Of a stretch of 12,402 nt of DNA, positions 1 through 6,946 are shown one piece after another. Position numbers and translations under genes: made by a program. Source of the stretch: Dehalococcoidia bacterium (GTDB taxonomy: Bacteria > Chloroflexota > Dehalococcoidia > GIF9 > AB-539-J10); contig JAUVYD010000016.1 in the NCBI GenBank assembly GCA_030603265.1, positions 1 through 12,402 of the forward strand, written 5' to 3'. Each line of letters opens with the position of its first letter. The first letter of the stretch is position 1. The notes below the pieces were generated by a model. It saw only the letters and a list, made by a program, of their open reading frames with translations, was not told the origin of the DNA and did no database searches.

Positions 1-488
1 TCGGCATTGATCCGGGTACCGTGATGACAGGGTACGGGGTCGTCGAGGGCTTCACCAATGTGCGGCTCGTCGACTGTGGGACGCTTCGCTTCTCTTCCCG
101 CGTCCCGATGGAACGCAGGCTCTGGTCGATATTCGAAGGTATCTGTGGTCTCATCGAGTCACATCAGCCGGACGAGGTTGCTATCGAGGAGCCGTTTGTG
201 GGTATCAACGTCAGGTCGGCGTTCATGATTGGACGAGCCCAGGCGGTGGCGGTACTTGCAGCGGCGCGCTCTGGTCTGCCCACCGCGTACTACTCGCCCG
301 CGGAAGTGAAACGGCAGGTCAGCGGATATGGCCGTAGCGACAAGGACCAGGTCCGCACGATGGTGATGCTGGAACTGGGGGCCAGAGACAACACTCTCGG
401 AACTGACGCCACAGACGCGCTCGCAATCGCTCTATGTCATATCCAGCGCAAAGCAGCGCTGGAGCGCCTGGGGGGAGGGGAACTGTGA
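1..488 (+). CDS. ruvC: Crossover junction endodeoxyribonuclease RuvC, 5' end missing
   Basis: RuvC is the Mg2+-dependent nuclease that cuts Holliday junctions symmetrically, working with RuvAB at the end of homologous recombination. The window opens inside the gene: the reading frame runs from base 3 and gives GIDPGT...TGYGVVEG, the classic RuvC N-terminus, so only the first few codons are missing. An in-frame GTG at 21 is not the start, because it lies downstream of the catalytic Asp (codon 9-11). The other acidic active-site residues are visible: the Glu pair in AIEEPF (codons 186-191) and the two Asp residues three apart in TDATDALAIALCH (codons 405 and 414). The gene ends at a TGA that overlaps the GTG start of ruvA by 4 bases, indicating translational coupling. 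Identity is certain; only the start lies outside the window. Confidence 0.96.
   Translation, partial: GIDPGTVMTGYGVVEGFTNVRLVDCGTLRFSSRVPMERRLWSIFEGICGLIESHQPDEVAIEEPFVGINVRSAFMIGRAQAVAVLAAARSGLPTAYYSPAEVKRQVSGYGRSDKDQVRTMVMLELGARDNTLGTDATDALAIALCHIQRKAALERLGGGEL
474..478 (+). promoter_or_regulatory. Ribosome binding site that sets the ruvA start
   Basis: GGAGG lies 6 bases before the GTG at 485. It supports GTG-485, which encodes MIAFLDG, over the longer in-frame opening at 434, whose first 17 residues match nothing in RuvA. Confidence 0.8.
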
Positions 489-1066
489 TTGCGTTTCTGG
501 ATGGGATTGTCGACTTCAAGGGAGCAGACTATGTTGTCCTCAATGTGGGAGGCATAGGTTTTCAGATTCGCGCTGCATCACGTACCATCGACGAGATTGG
601 CGAATCGGGCGCGCGCGCAGTTCTTCAAACATGTCTTCTCATGCGCGATGACTCCCCCGTTCTCTATGGCTTCGGCTCGAACGAAGAGTTGGCGCTGTTT
701 CAGGATCTTATATCTGTGAGTGGAGTCGGACCCAGAGTCGGCCTGATGCTGCTGGGGGCTTTCAAGTCCGAGGACCTCGCTGCGGCTATCGTACGGGGCG
801 ACACCGAGCTGATATCGCGGGTTCCGGGCGTTGGGAAGAGGACCTCGGCCAGGCTGTGTGTTGAGCTGGGGGCAAAGATGGAGCGCTACGTGAAGGGCGT
901 TGCCGGCGCGGCGCGCGAGGGTGATGGCGAGTTGGTTGCGGCACTTACGGCGCTGGGCTACTCACTTCGAGAGGCTGTGGACGCTGCACATTCGATGGGA
1001 GGAGGCCATGACCTCTCTCTCGAAGACCGGCTGAAGCTCGCGTTGCGGTCTCTTGCGAGTCGCTGA
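485..1066 (+). CDS. ruvA: Holliday junction branch migration protein RuvA
   Basis: RuvA binds four-way junctions as a tetramer and loads the RuvB helicase for branch migration. With the GTG start at 485 the protein has 193 residues, close to the usual 190-205. The N-terminal OB-fold domain begins MIAFLDGIVDFKGADYVVL. Two helix-hairpin-helix motifs follow: SVSGVGPRVGLMLL (about 77-90) and SRVPGVGKRTSARL (about 111-124). A linker and the small C-terminal domain III (about 147-193), which contacts RuvB, end the protein. The start overlaps the ruvC stop (GTGA). The next gene is uvrB, not ruvB; ruvB must lie elsewhere or outside the window. Identity is firm. Confidence 0.96.
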   Translation: MIAFLDGIVDFKGADYVVLNVGGIGFQIRAASRTIDEIGESGARAVLQTCLLMRDDSPVLYGFGSNEELALFQDLISVSGVGPRVGLMLLGAFKSEDLAAAIVRGDTELISRVPGVGKRTSARLCVELGAKMERYVKGVAGAAREGDGELVAALTALGYSLREAVDAAHSMGGGHDLSLEDRLKLALRSLASR

Positions 1067-1128
1067 GAGTCACTACCCAGGCGGTGCATAGCACACGGGT
1101 GCCCCCGGTGGGTGGCTCACGCACTAAC

Positions 1129-3117
1129 ATGAATCATGAGTTTGAGATAACGTCGGACCTGCGCCTCACCGGTGATCAGCCGCAGGCTGTTGATCTCCTG
1201 ATGGACGGGTTGTCCCGCGGATTCACCGGGCAGACGCTGCTTGGTGTTACTGGCAGTGGCAAGACATTCACCGTGGCCAATGTTATCGCGCGCGCACAGC
1301 GTCCCACGCTGGTCATGTGTCACAACAAGACGCTCGCCGCGCAGCTGGCCGCCGAGTTCCGGGAATTCTTCCAGCACAACGCCGTCGGCTACTTCGTGAG
1401 CTATTACGACTACTACCAGCCCGAAGCGTATATCCCGAGCACCGACACGTACATCGAGAAAGAGACGGATATCAACGACGAAATTGACCGTCTGCGTCAT
1501 GCCGCGACGAAGTCCCTGTTTGAGCGGCGCGACGTTGTCATCGTTGCTTCCGTTTCCTGCATCTACTCACTTGGTTCGCCGGACGAGTACAAGAGCTTCG
1601 CGCTTCCCGTGGTTCGCGGGCAGGCGGCCGGCCTGCACCGCACCGTCCGCAAGTTGATCGGGATGCAGTACGAGCGCAATGACATTGATTTGTGGCGAGG
1701 TAGATTTCGGGTTCGCGGGGACACACTCGAGTTGTATCCCGCCTACGAGGAAACAGCGGTCCGGGTCGAGTTCTGGGGAGACGAGGTGGAACGAATCACC
1801 GAGGTCGACCCGGTCACAGGCGAACTCCTCTCAGAGCTCGCCAGGGTGGACATCTATCCCGCGAAGCATTTCGTGACTCCGCAGGACAAGCTGCAGGCAG
1901 CGATGCAAGACATCCGCACCGAACTCCAGGAGCACCTTGAGGAACTCCGCGCGCAGGGCAAAGTGCTGGAAGCTCAACGCCTTGAATCCCGGACGAGATA
2001 CGACCTCGAGATGCTTGGAGAGGTTGGCTACTGCTCAGGCGTTGAGAACTACTCGCGTCATCTGCAGCAACGCGCCCCGGGCAGTACCCCGTGGACTCTC
2101 CTTGACTACTTCCCTGCTGACTTCCTGCTGATTATCGACGAGTCGCACATGACGTTGCCGCAGATACGGGGCATGTATCACGGAGACCTCGCGCGCAAGC
2201 AGGTCCTTGTGGAACACGGCTTCCGCCTGCCATCGGCTCTGGACAACCGGCCTCTCAATTTCGAGGAGTTCAGCGGCCACATCAATCAGGTCATCTATCT
2301 GTCCGCCACCCCACGCCAGTACGAACTGGAGCGCAGTTCGCGTGTCGTGCAACAACTGATACGCCCGACCGGCCTGCTGGAACCGACTGTAGAGGTAAGG
2401 CCCACGGCCGGTCAGATTGACGACCTCATGGGCGAGATTCGGGCGCGTGTTGCGCAGGGGGAACGCTGCCTCGTCACCACACTCACCAAGAGGATGGCCG
2501 AGGACCTGAGCGAGTACCTGGCGGAACTGGACATCAAGACTCATTACCTGCACTCGGAAATCGACACCCTCGAACGCGTGCAGATACTCCGTGATCTTCG
2601 CCTGGGGGTGTACGACGTAGTTGTCGGCATAAACCTTCTGAGAGAGGGGCTCGACCTGCCTGAGGTAAGTCTGGTGGCCATACTGGATGCGGACAAGGAA
2701 GGCTTCCTTCGGTCAGCTGAGGCGCTCGTCCAGACCATCGGACGGTCAGCGCGGCACGTCAACGCCCACGCCATTCTGTATGCGGACACAGTAACAGGTT
2801 CTATGCAGACCGCGATGGAAGAGACTACGAGGCGACGTACGGTACAGGAGGAGTACAACCGGAGGCACGGAATCACGCCGCAAAGTGTATCCAAGGCCAT
2901 CCGCGACATCGCACGGCAGGTGCAGGAGGTGGCGGAGCCACTGCGGGCGTACGGCGATCGGCCCGCTACACCTCGCGAGCTGAACGCGATGCTGAAAGCG
3001 CTTGAACGTGAGATGAAACGGGCCGCCGGCAGCCTTGAGTTTGAGAAGGCCGCTCTGTTGCGCGACCGAATCGGCGAGTTGCGCAAGGAGTCCCAGGGAT
3101 TGCGCCAGGGAGGCTGA
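1129..3117 (+). CDS. uvrB: UvrABC system protein B (excision repair)
   Basis: UvrB is the damage-verifying ATPase of nucleotide excision repair. It receives the lesion from UvrA and recruits UvrC. From ATG-1129 the protein has 662 residues, a normal UvrB length, and begins with the expected TSDLRLTGDQPQA segment. Visible elements are the Walker A GVTGSGKT (39-46), the beta-hairpin region SYYDYYQPEAYIP (91-103), the DESH Walker B box (337-340), motif VI QTIGRSAR (535-542; the usual form has Ala where this has Ser), and a C-terminal UVR domain (about 617-654, containing LEFEKAALLRDRIGELR). The frame is open back to a GTG at 1084, but those 15 extra residues do not look like UvrB. No strong ribosome binding site is seen (only GGTGG about 13 bases upstream), so the start is the one uncertain point. 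It follows ruvA after 62 bases and may share its transcript. Confidence 0.96.
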   Translation: MNHEFEITSDLRLTGDQPQAVDLLMDGLSRGFTGQTLLGVTGSGKTFTVANVIARAQRPTLVMCHNKTLAAQLAAEFREFFQHNAVGYFVSYYDYYQPEAYIPSTDTYIEKETDINDEIDRLRHAATKSLFERRDVVIVASVSCIYSLGSPDEYKSFALPVVRGQAAGLHRTVRKLIGMQYERNDIDLWRGRFRVRGDTLELYPAYEETAVRVEFWGDEVERITEVDPVTGELLSELARVDIYPAKHFVTPQDKLQAAMQDIRTELQEHLEELRAQGKVLEAQRLESRTRYDLEMLGEVGYCSGVENYSRHLQQRAPGSTPWTLLDYFPADFLLIIDESHMTLPQIRGMYHGDLARKQVLVEHGFRLPSALDNRPLNFEEFSGHINQVIYLSATPRQYELERSSRVVQQLIRPTGLLEPTVEVRPTAGQIDDLMGEIRARVAQGERCLVTTLTKRMAEDLSEYLAELDIKTHYLHSEIDTLERVQILRDLRLGVYDVVVGINLLREGLDLPEVSLVAILDADKEGFLRSAEALVQTIGRSARHVNAHAILYADTVTGSMQTAMEETTRRRTVQEEYNRRHGITPQSVSKAIRDIARQVQEVAEPLRAYGDRPATPRELNAMLKALEREMKRAAGSLEFEKAALLRDRIGELRKESQGLRQGG

Positions 3118-3283
3118 CGCCACCCTCTTTTGCTCTTCACGCGCGCGTGTCAGGCAGGACCACTGTTGGTCCGAGATGGCGCCGAACGGATTTTCTCTCA
3201 TTCCGCTCGTAAACTGTTCTATTTCAGGGCAAAAAGCGCTACACTATTAGGTTCGAAGTATATTATTCGGGAGCATCATAGCC
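3118..3283. other. uvrB-pepA intergenic region with a small hairpin
   Basis: No gene is seen in these 166 bases. A perfect 6-bp hairpin (GGACCA, loop ctgt, TGGTCC) lies at 3157-3172, about 40 bases after the uvrB stop. It has no following T run, so it is at best a weak or factor-assisted terminator. The right half is clearly AT-richer and holds the likely pepA promoter and ribosome binding site (GGGAG, 3269-3273). Confidence 0.5.
3217..3245 (+). promoter_or_regulatory. Possible pepA promoter
   Basis: TTCTAT (3217-3222) and TACACT (3240-3245) are separated by 17 bases in an AT-rich patch upstream of pepA. The -35 match is poor. An alternative -10 is the TATATTAT stretch at 3259-3266, but that would leave a very short leader. 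This is inference from sequence only. Confidence 0.3.
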
Positions 3284-4780
3284 GTGAAGATTGAAATCAA
3301 CCAGGGCGATATCACCACCACACATGTTGACGGTATCCTCGTAGGCCTGTGCGAGGAGTCCGGGCAGCTTGGCCCAGCGACATCTGCAGTTGCCGCCGTC
3401 GACGCGTTGTTGGGCGGAGCAATAGGCTCCCTTCTTGACTCGAAGGGGGCCAGGGGGAAGGTGGGCGAGGTAACAGTGCTGCATACCCTGGGGCGCCTGC
3501 CGTGCAGACTCGTAGCCGTTTGCGGGCTTGGACCTCGGTCGAAAGTCACAATAGACGGCGTGCGTGATGCCGCTGCGGAAGGCAGCCGTGCACTGCGCAA
3601 GCTGGGCGCTACCAGCATGGCGACGACTCTTATCGGGGCCGGCGCCACCGGGCTGGACGACAGGGCTGTCGCACGCGCCATCGCAGAAGGCGCAACACTC
3701 GGCCTGTATTCGTTCGCGAAGTACAAGCTCCCTGAAGTTGCTGACATGGAACGACTTGTCATAGTCGTGCGTACCTCCGGGGATACTTCGGGGCTGCAGG
3801 AGGCGGTCGCCAGGGCGGTTGTTCTATCTGAGTCCACAAACCTGGCGCGGGACATGGTGAACGAGCCGGCGAACTACATGACGCCCTCGCGGATGGCAGA
3901 GATGGCCCTGGACCTGGGCTCAACCCACGGCTTTGAGGTCACGGTTTTGGGAAGAGAGGAAATGGCGACTCTTGGAATGGGCGCACTGCTCGGAGTCGCC
4001 AGCGGTAGCGCGGAGGCGCCGAAATTCATACGGATGGACTACACGGCGGCTGGAGGCGACGCCGCACGAATCGCCCTTGTCGGGAAGGCTATTACATTCG
4101 ACTCCGGAGGAATCTCCATCAAGCCGTCCGAAGGTCTCGCGGAGATGAAGGATGACATGGCCGGTGGAGCGGCGGTTATTGCCACGATGAGTGCGGTGGC
4201 ACGTGCGGGGGCACCCGTCAACGTGACGGGCCTTGTACCCGCGACGGAGAACCTGCTCGGGAGCCGTGCGTATCGCCCCGGTGACGTGTTGAGAGCTATG
4301 AACGGTAAGACTATTGAGGTCATCAGCACGGACGCTGAGGGGCGGTTGGCTCTTGCCGACGCTATCAGCTACGCCGTGAAAGAAGGCCTTGCGCCGCTTG
4401 TTGATGTGGCTACGCTGACGGGAGCGTGCCAGGTTGCCCTTGGGAAGACATACAGCGGGGTCTTCAGCAACAATCAGGAACTCGCTGACCGCTTCCTGGG
4501 CGCTGCGGCAAGAGCGGGCGAGCGCATGTGGCAGCTTCCACTGGCCGATGAGTACAGGGAACTGAACAAGAGCCTGATAGCCGACATAAAGAACGTTGGC
4601 AACAGGCATGGAGGAGCCATTACAGCCGCGCTCTTCATTTCCGAGTTCACAGGGGGCGTCCCGTGGCTGCACGTTGACATAGCCGGAACGTCCAATAGCG
4701 CGAAGGACAACGGTGTCATAGTCAAAGGCGCCACCGGCGTCGCGGTCCGAACGTTGTACGAGTTGGTGAGGTCCTCGTAG
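3284..4780 (+). CDS. pepA: Leucyl aminopeptidase, M17 family
   Basis: A cytosolic two-metal aminopeptidase that removes N-terminal residues such as Leu from peptides; family members form hexamers. The GTG start at 3284 has GGGAG 10 bases upstream and gives 498 residues, typical of PepA/LAP. The N-terminal macro-like domain is followed by the catalytic domain. The metal-binding and catalytic positions can be read off: K268 and D273 in KAITFDSGG, D291 in MKDDMAGG, and D350, E352 and R354 in TDAEGRL. All are offset by two from the E. coli residues K270, D275, D293, D352, E354 and R356 as I recall them. The signature usually written NTDAEGRL reads STDAEGRL here, and the metal ligands are kept. 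Some PepA proteins (E. coli) also bind DNA in recombination and regulation; nothing here shows that role. It probably forms its own transcription unit. Confidence 0.95.
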   Translation: MKIEINQGDITTTHVDGILVGLCEESGQLGPATSAVAAVDALLGGAIGSLLDSKGARGKVGEVTVLHTLGRLPCRLVAVCGLGPRSKVTIDGVRDAAAEGSRALRKLGATSMATTLIGAGATGLDDRAVARAIAEGATLGLYSFAKYKLPEVADMERLVIVVRTSGDTSGLQEAVARAVVLSESTNLARDMVNEPANYMTPSRMAEMALDLGSTHGFEVTVLGREEMATLGMGALLGVASGSAEAPKFIRMDYTAAGGDAARIALVGKAITFDSGGISIKPSEGLAEMKDDMAGGAAVIATMSAVARAGAPVNVTGLVPATENLLGSRAYRPGDVLRAMNGKTIEVISTDAEGRLALADAISYAVKEGLAPLVDVATLTGACQVALGKTYSGVFSNNQELADRFLGAAARAGERMWQLPLADEYRELNKSLIADIKNVGNRHGGAITAALFISEFTGGVPWLHVDIAGTSNSAKDNGVIVKGATGVAVRTLYELVRSS

Positions 4781-4783
4781 AAT
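4754..4783 (+). promoter_or_regulatory. Candidate promoter for the DUF362 gene
   Basis: TTGTAC (4754-4759) and TAGAAT (4778-4783, 5 of 6 to the -10 consensus) are 18 bases apart and straddle the pepA stop. Transcription would start near 4790 and give a leader of about 130 bases containing the hairpins at 4811-4889. This is inference. Confidence 0.35.
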
Positions 4784-4810
4784 GAGAATCATCCCGCGCG
4801 ATGGAGAGCC

Positions 4811-4889
4811 CTCGCCAGGCAACGTCCCCGGGCCTGCACGATGGTGCAGGGTTGCTTGCGCGAGCAGATGCTCCTGTTCCGCAGACAGG
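4811..4889 (+). promoter_or_regulatory. Structured leader upstream of the DUF362 gene
   Basis: Three complementary segments nest inside each other. CTCGC (4811-4815) pairs with GCGAG (4860-4864). GCAAC (4819-4823) pairs with GTTGC (4851-4855). CCTGCAC (4833-4839) pairs with GTGCAGG (4844-4850) around the loop GATG. The result is a 17-bp hairpin with a 9-base bulge (4824-4832) and a small internal loop. A second hairpin follows: CCTGT (4873-4877) with ACAGG (4885-4889). There is no T run, so a simple terminator is unlikely. It sits in the untranslated leader about 30 bases before the start codon and matches no riboswitch class I can recall. Confidence 0.4.
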
Positions 4890-4921
4890 TAGTAGGCGCA
4901 GGGCATTGAGATTGGTATTGC

Positions 4922-5665
4922 ATGGCCACAGTCTTTGAATCGGCGAATTTCCACTTCACTCCGCCACCCCAGCTTGCCTGGGCAAGGCGGGTGTTGATCA
5001 AGCCGAACGCATCGTCTGCCCACTCCTATCCCGTAACCACGAGCCCGGATCTGCTGCAGGAAGTCGTCTCAGGAATCAGGGGTGTGACGGACGCCGAGAT
5101 TCTGATTGCCGACTCGACACCAAGCGGCGCGCCTATCTATCCTATCTACGAGACGCTCAAGTATGCCTTCAAACGCGTCCTGCTTCTGGACGTGAAGGAT
5201 TCGATATTCCTCGAGATGGAAAATCCTCTGGAGGAATTCTTCGCAACTTCCACATTCTGGGTTCCGAACCTTGTGCTGCGCAGTGACTTCCTTATCAGCA
5301 TTGCTCCTTTCCACGTCCGCCGGGGAAGCGGCAGGTTTTCGATTGCAAACCTGCTGAGACTCCTGCCGCTTGTCCAACGTCGGCCGGACGAAGCGCCGGA
5401 GTTGCAGGGGCTTCGCGACCTGGATCTGGAAAGGGTGCTGGCGGACCTCCACTTCGCGCTTCCTTTCGACCTGGGTATTGTGGAGGCAAGGGAGAGGCTT
5501 GACTACGTTGATAATCCCCGGGAAGGCAAGGCAACTCAGTACGGGAAGATTATCGTCGGAGAGCCGTTCGAGGTCGACCGGCTTGCGGCCAAGCTCGCGG
5601 GGGCGCAGACCGAGCATCTTTCGCTTATCGAACTCGGGATGCGAGTTTTTCCCGGCGCCGATTGA
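4922..5665 (+). CDS. DUF362 domain protein, iron-sulfur-free form
   Basis: A 247-residue protein recognised as DUF362 by RRVLIKPNASSAHSYPVTT and then EILIADS near the N-terminus, LRSDFLISIAPFHVRRG in the middle, and GKIIVGEPFEVDRLAAKLAG near the C-terminus. These correspond to the family's IKPN, (V/I)GDS, DVVINVPK-like and LAGTDPVAVDAVA-like blocks. Many family members carry a C-terminal 4Fe-4S ferredoxin domain; this one ends before it and has no cysteine at all, so it cannot be an iron-sulfur protein. The biochemical role of DUF362 proteins is poorly defined and I do not assign one. ATG-4922 is the only sensible start, because an in-frame stop lies at 4907-4909; there is no clear ribosome binding site. 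The gene ends 3 bases before the stop of the convergent acylphosphatase. Confidence 0.75.
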   Translation: MATVFESANFHFTPPPQLAWARRVLIKPNASSAHSYPVTTSPDLLQEVVSGIRGVTDAEILIADSTPSGAPIYPIYETLKYAFKRVLLLDVKDSIFLEMENPLEEFFATSTFWVPNLVLRSDFLISIAPFHVRRGSGRFSIANLLRLLPLVQRRPDEAPELQGLRDLDLERVLADLHFALPFDLGIVEARERLDYVDNPREGKATQYGKIIVGEPFEVDRLAAKLAGAQTEHLSLIELGMRVFPGAD

Positions 5666-5668
5666 GGT

Positions 5669-5986
5669 CTAGTACCTGATCTCAAACAGGTGATACTCCG
5701 TGCCATCCTTGTCGGAGTCCCAGCCGACCGTGATATCGGCGACGCGCGCGGCGGGGAGGCCTTCCCGGAGGCAGGCGAGGTATGCCTGTAGCTGACGACT
5801 GGTTCCCTGCGCGCGAATCTCTACTGAATCGCCGTCCTGCGTGTTCCGCGCAAACCCCACTATCCCCAGCCGGACTGCCATGGTCTTTGCGAACCACCTG
5901 AAGTTCACACCCTGAACTCGCCCGCGCACCAACACCCGCATCGTTCGCGTTGGTTCGCGTGTCTCCTTTTCCCCACTGTCAGACAC
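5669..5986 (-). CDS. acyP: Acylphosphatase
   Basis: A small cytosolic enzyme family that hydrolyses acyl phosphates such as carbamoyl or acetyl phosphate. The acylphosphatase signature is plain: VRGRVQGVNFRWF with the phosphate-binding loop and catalytic Arg, then VGFARNTQDG with the catalytic Asn, and an EYHLFEIRY C-terminus. The loop normally reads GVGFR; here it is GVNFR. The open frame begins with GTG at 5986 (105 residues, AGGTG about 8 bases upstream). An internal ATG at 5941 would give the canonical 90-residue protein but has no ribosome binding site at a workable distance. The first 15 residues are polar and may be a dispensable tail. It is last in the dnaJ-rnc-small gene cluster and ends 3 bases from the convergent DUF362 gene. 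Confidence 0.9.
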   Translation of the reverse strand: MSDSGEKETREPTRTMRVLVRGRVQGVNFRWFAKTMAVRLGIVGFARNTQDGDSVEIRAQGTSRQLQAYLACLREGLPAARVADITVGWDSDKDGTEYHLFEIRY

Positions 5987-6063
5987 CCGTGTGCACCTGT
6001 GGCAAGCCTTGCCTGGCGAGAATGCTCCCCGTGCCCACGATCCACCTGCCGCTGGTGCAATTC

Positions 6064-6210
6064 CTACAGGACACTCTCGCCTTCGGTCTTTCGCCGCCTT
6101 CTCACGAGTTCAGGGTCGACAGTGGGCTCAAGGTCACTGATCACAGACGGCTTTTTCTCGTCTCTCTTCGGTTTTTTGGATTCTCGGCGTGCAATATTTC
6201 GTTTTGCCAT
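6064..6210 (-). CDS. Basic 48-residue small protein coupled to rnc
   Basis: I do not recognise a family. The frame runs from ATG-6210 to TAG-6064. It encodes MAKRNIARRESKKPKRDEKK at the N-terminus, then an acidic/hydrophobic middle (SVISDLEPTVDPEL), then a second basic patch VRRRRKTEGES. It is strongly Lys/Arg-rich, has no Cys, Trp or Tyr, and is predicted to be largely disordered, so it could bind nucleic acid. Three things support it as a real gene. The start lies 3 bases after the rnc TGA. An AGAGAGGTG ribosome binding site (6217-6225) sits 8 bases upstream, inside the last codons of rnc. The gap between rnc and the acylphosphatase would otherwise be unusually long for this tight cluster. 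It is probably translated by reinitiation after RNase III. No function is assigned. Confidence 0.65.
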   Translation of the reverse strand: MAKRNIARRESKKPKRDEKKPSVISDLEPTVDPELVRRRRKTEGESVL

Positions 6211-6213
6211 AGT

Positions 6214-6906
6214 TCACACCTCTCTTGAGCGCAGTGCTGCCCACGCACACCGTGCGGCGGCCGTCTCAGCTGCCTTCTTGTTATGCCCGGTTCCTTCGCC
6301 GATGGCCTCTCCGTGCAGGAGGACAAGCGCCGTGAACTGCTTGTTGTGGTCCGGTCCTGCGCTCACCAACTGGTACCGCGGCAGCGGGTCGTCTCGAGCC
6401 TGCAGGCACTCCTGCAGCAGGGCTTTGTAGTTCGGCGGTGAGCCATTCAGCAGCACAGTGGCAAGCTGGGTTCCCAGGTGACGGAGTACGAACGAACGCG
6501 CCACCGGGTACCCCTGATCCAGATAGACGGCCCCCACGACGGCCTCAAACGCATCGGCAAGATCTCGGTCCTTGTCGCGTCCGCCGGTAGCCTCTTCACC
6601 ATGCCCGAGGAGAAGGCACTCGCCCAGTGCGAGCGCCCGCGCAGCCCTGGCAAGGCTCTCACGCCGCACCAAAGATGCTCTCATGCCGGTCAAGGTCCCC
6701 TCGGCCTCTGAAGGCAGGCTCGTGTACAGCTTCTCAGCGATTGCCATGTCAAGTACCGCATCGCCGAGGAACTCCATCCTCTCATTGCTGGCGGACTGAT
6801 TTCCATGGCCTTCGTTGATGTAGCTCCCGTGTACAAGCGCCTGAAGAAGCAGGCTCCTGTCGCGGAAGACTACCCCAAGCTTGACCTCACACTTGCTGAT
6901 GTCCAT
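6214..6906 (-). CDS. rnc: Ribonuclease III
   Basis: RNase III is the double-strand-specific endonuclease that processes rRNA precursors and structured mRNAs, acting as a homodimer in the cytoplasm. At 230 residues it has the normal bacterial length. The catalytic domain shows the family signature NERMEFLGDAVLDM (41-54) with the acidic residues E45 and D49. The second acidic pair, D118 and E121, is in DAFEAVVGAVYLD. The C-terminal dsRNA-binding domain spans about 158-227, from NYKALLQE to the helix HNKKAAETAAARCAW. The start at 6906 is fixed by an in-frame stop a few codons upstream; its ribosome binding site is weak. It follows the J-domain gene by 40 bases and precedes a tiny basic gene by 3 bases, so all are likely co-transcribed. 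Confidence 0.97.
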   Translation of the reverse strand: MDISKCEVKLGVVFRDRSLLLQALVHGSYINEGHGNQSASNERMEFLGDAVLDMAIAEKLYTSLPSEAEGTLTGMRASLVRRESLARAARALALGECLLLGHGEEATGGRDKDRDLADAFEAVVGAVYLDQGYPVARSFVLRHLGTQLATVLLNGSPPNYKALLQECLQARDDPLPRYQLVSAGPDHNKQFTALVLLHGEAIGEGTGHNKKAAETAAARCAWAALRSREV

Positions 6907-6946
6907 GTATCTGTCCGTGTATTGGCTTCTTCAGGAATCTTCGGTC

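Noticed and set aside
1084..1128. 15-residue N-terminal extension of UvrB from a GTG
   Set aside because: UvrB proteins begin shortly before the (T)GDQPQA block, as from ATG-1129, and the extension lacks a ribosome binding site.
3920..5023. Long open frame of 367 codons on the minus strand
   Set aside because: It lies antisense to pepA and runs through its strongest motifs; the product is Arg/Ser/His-rich and recognisable as nothing. It is a codon-bias shadow of a GC-rich gene.
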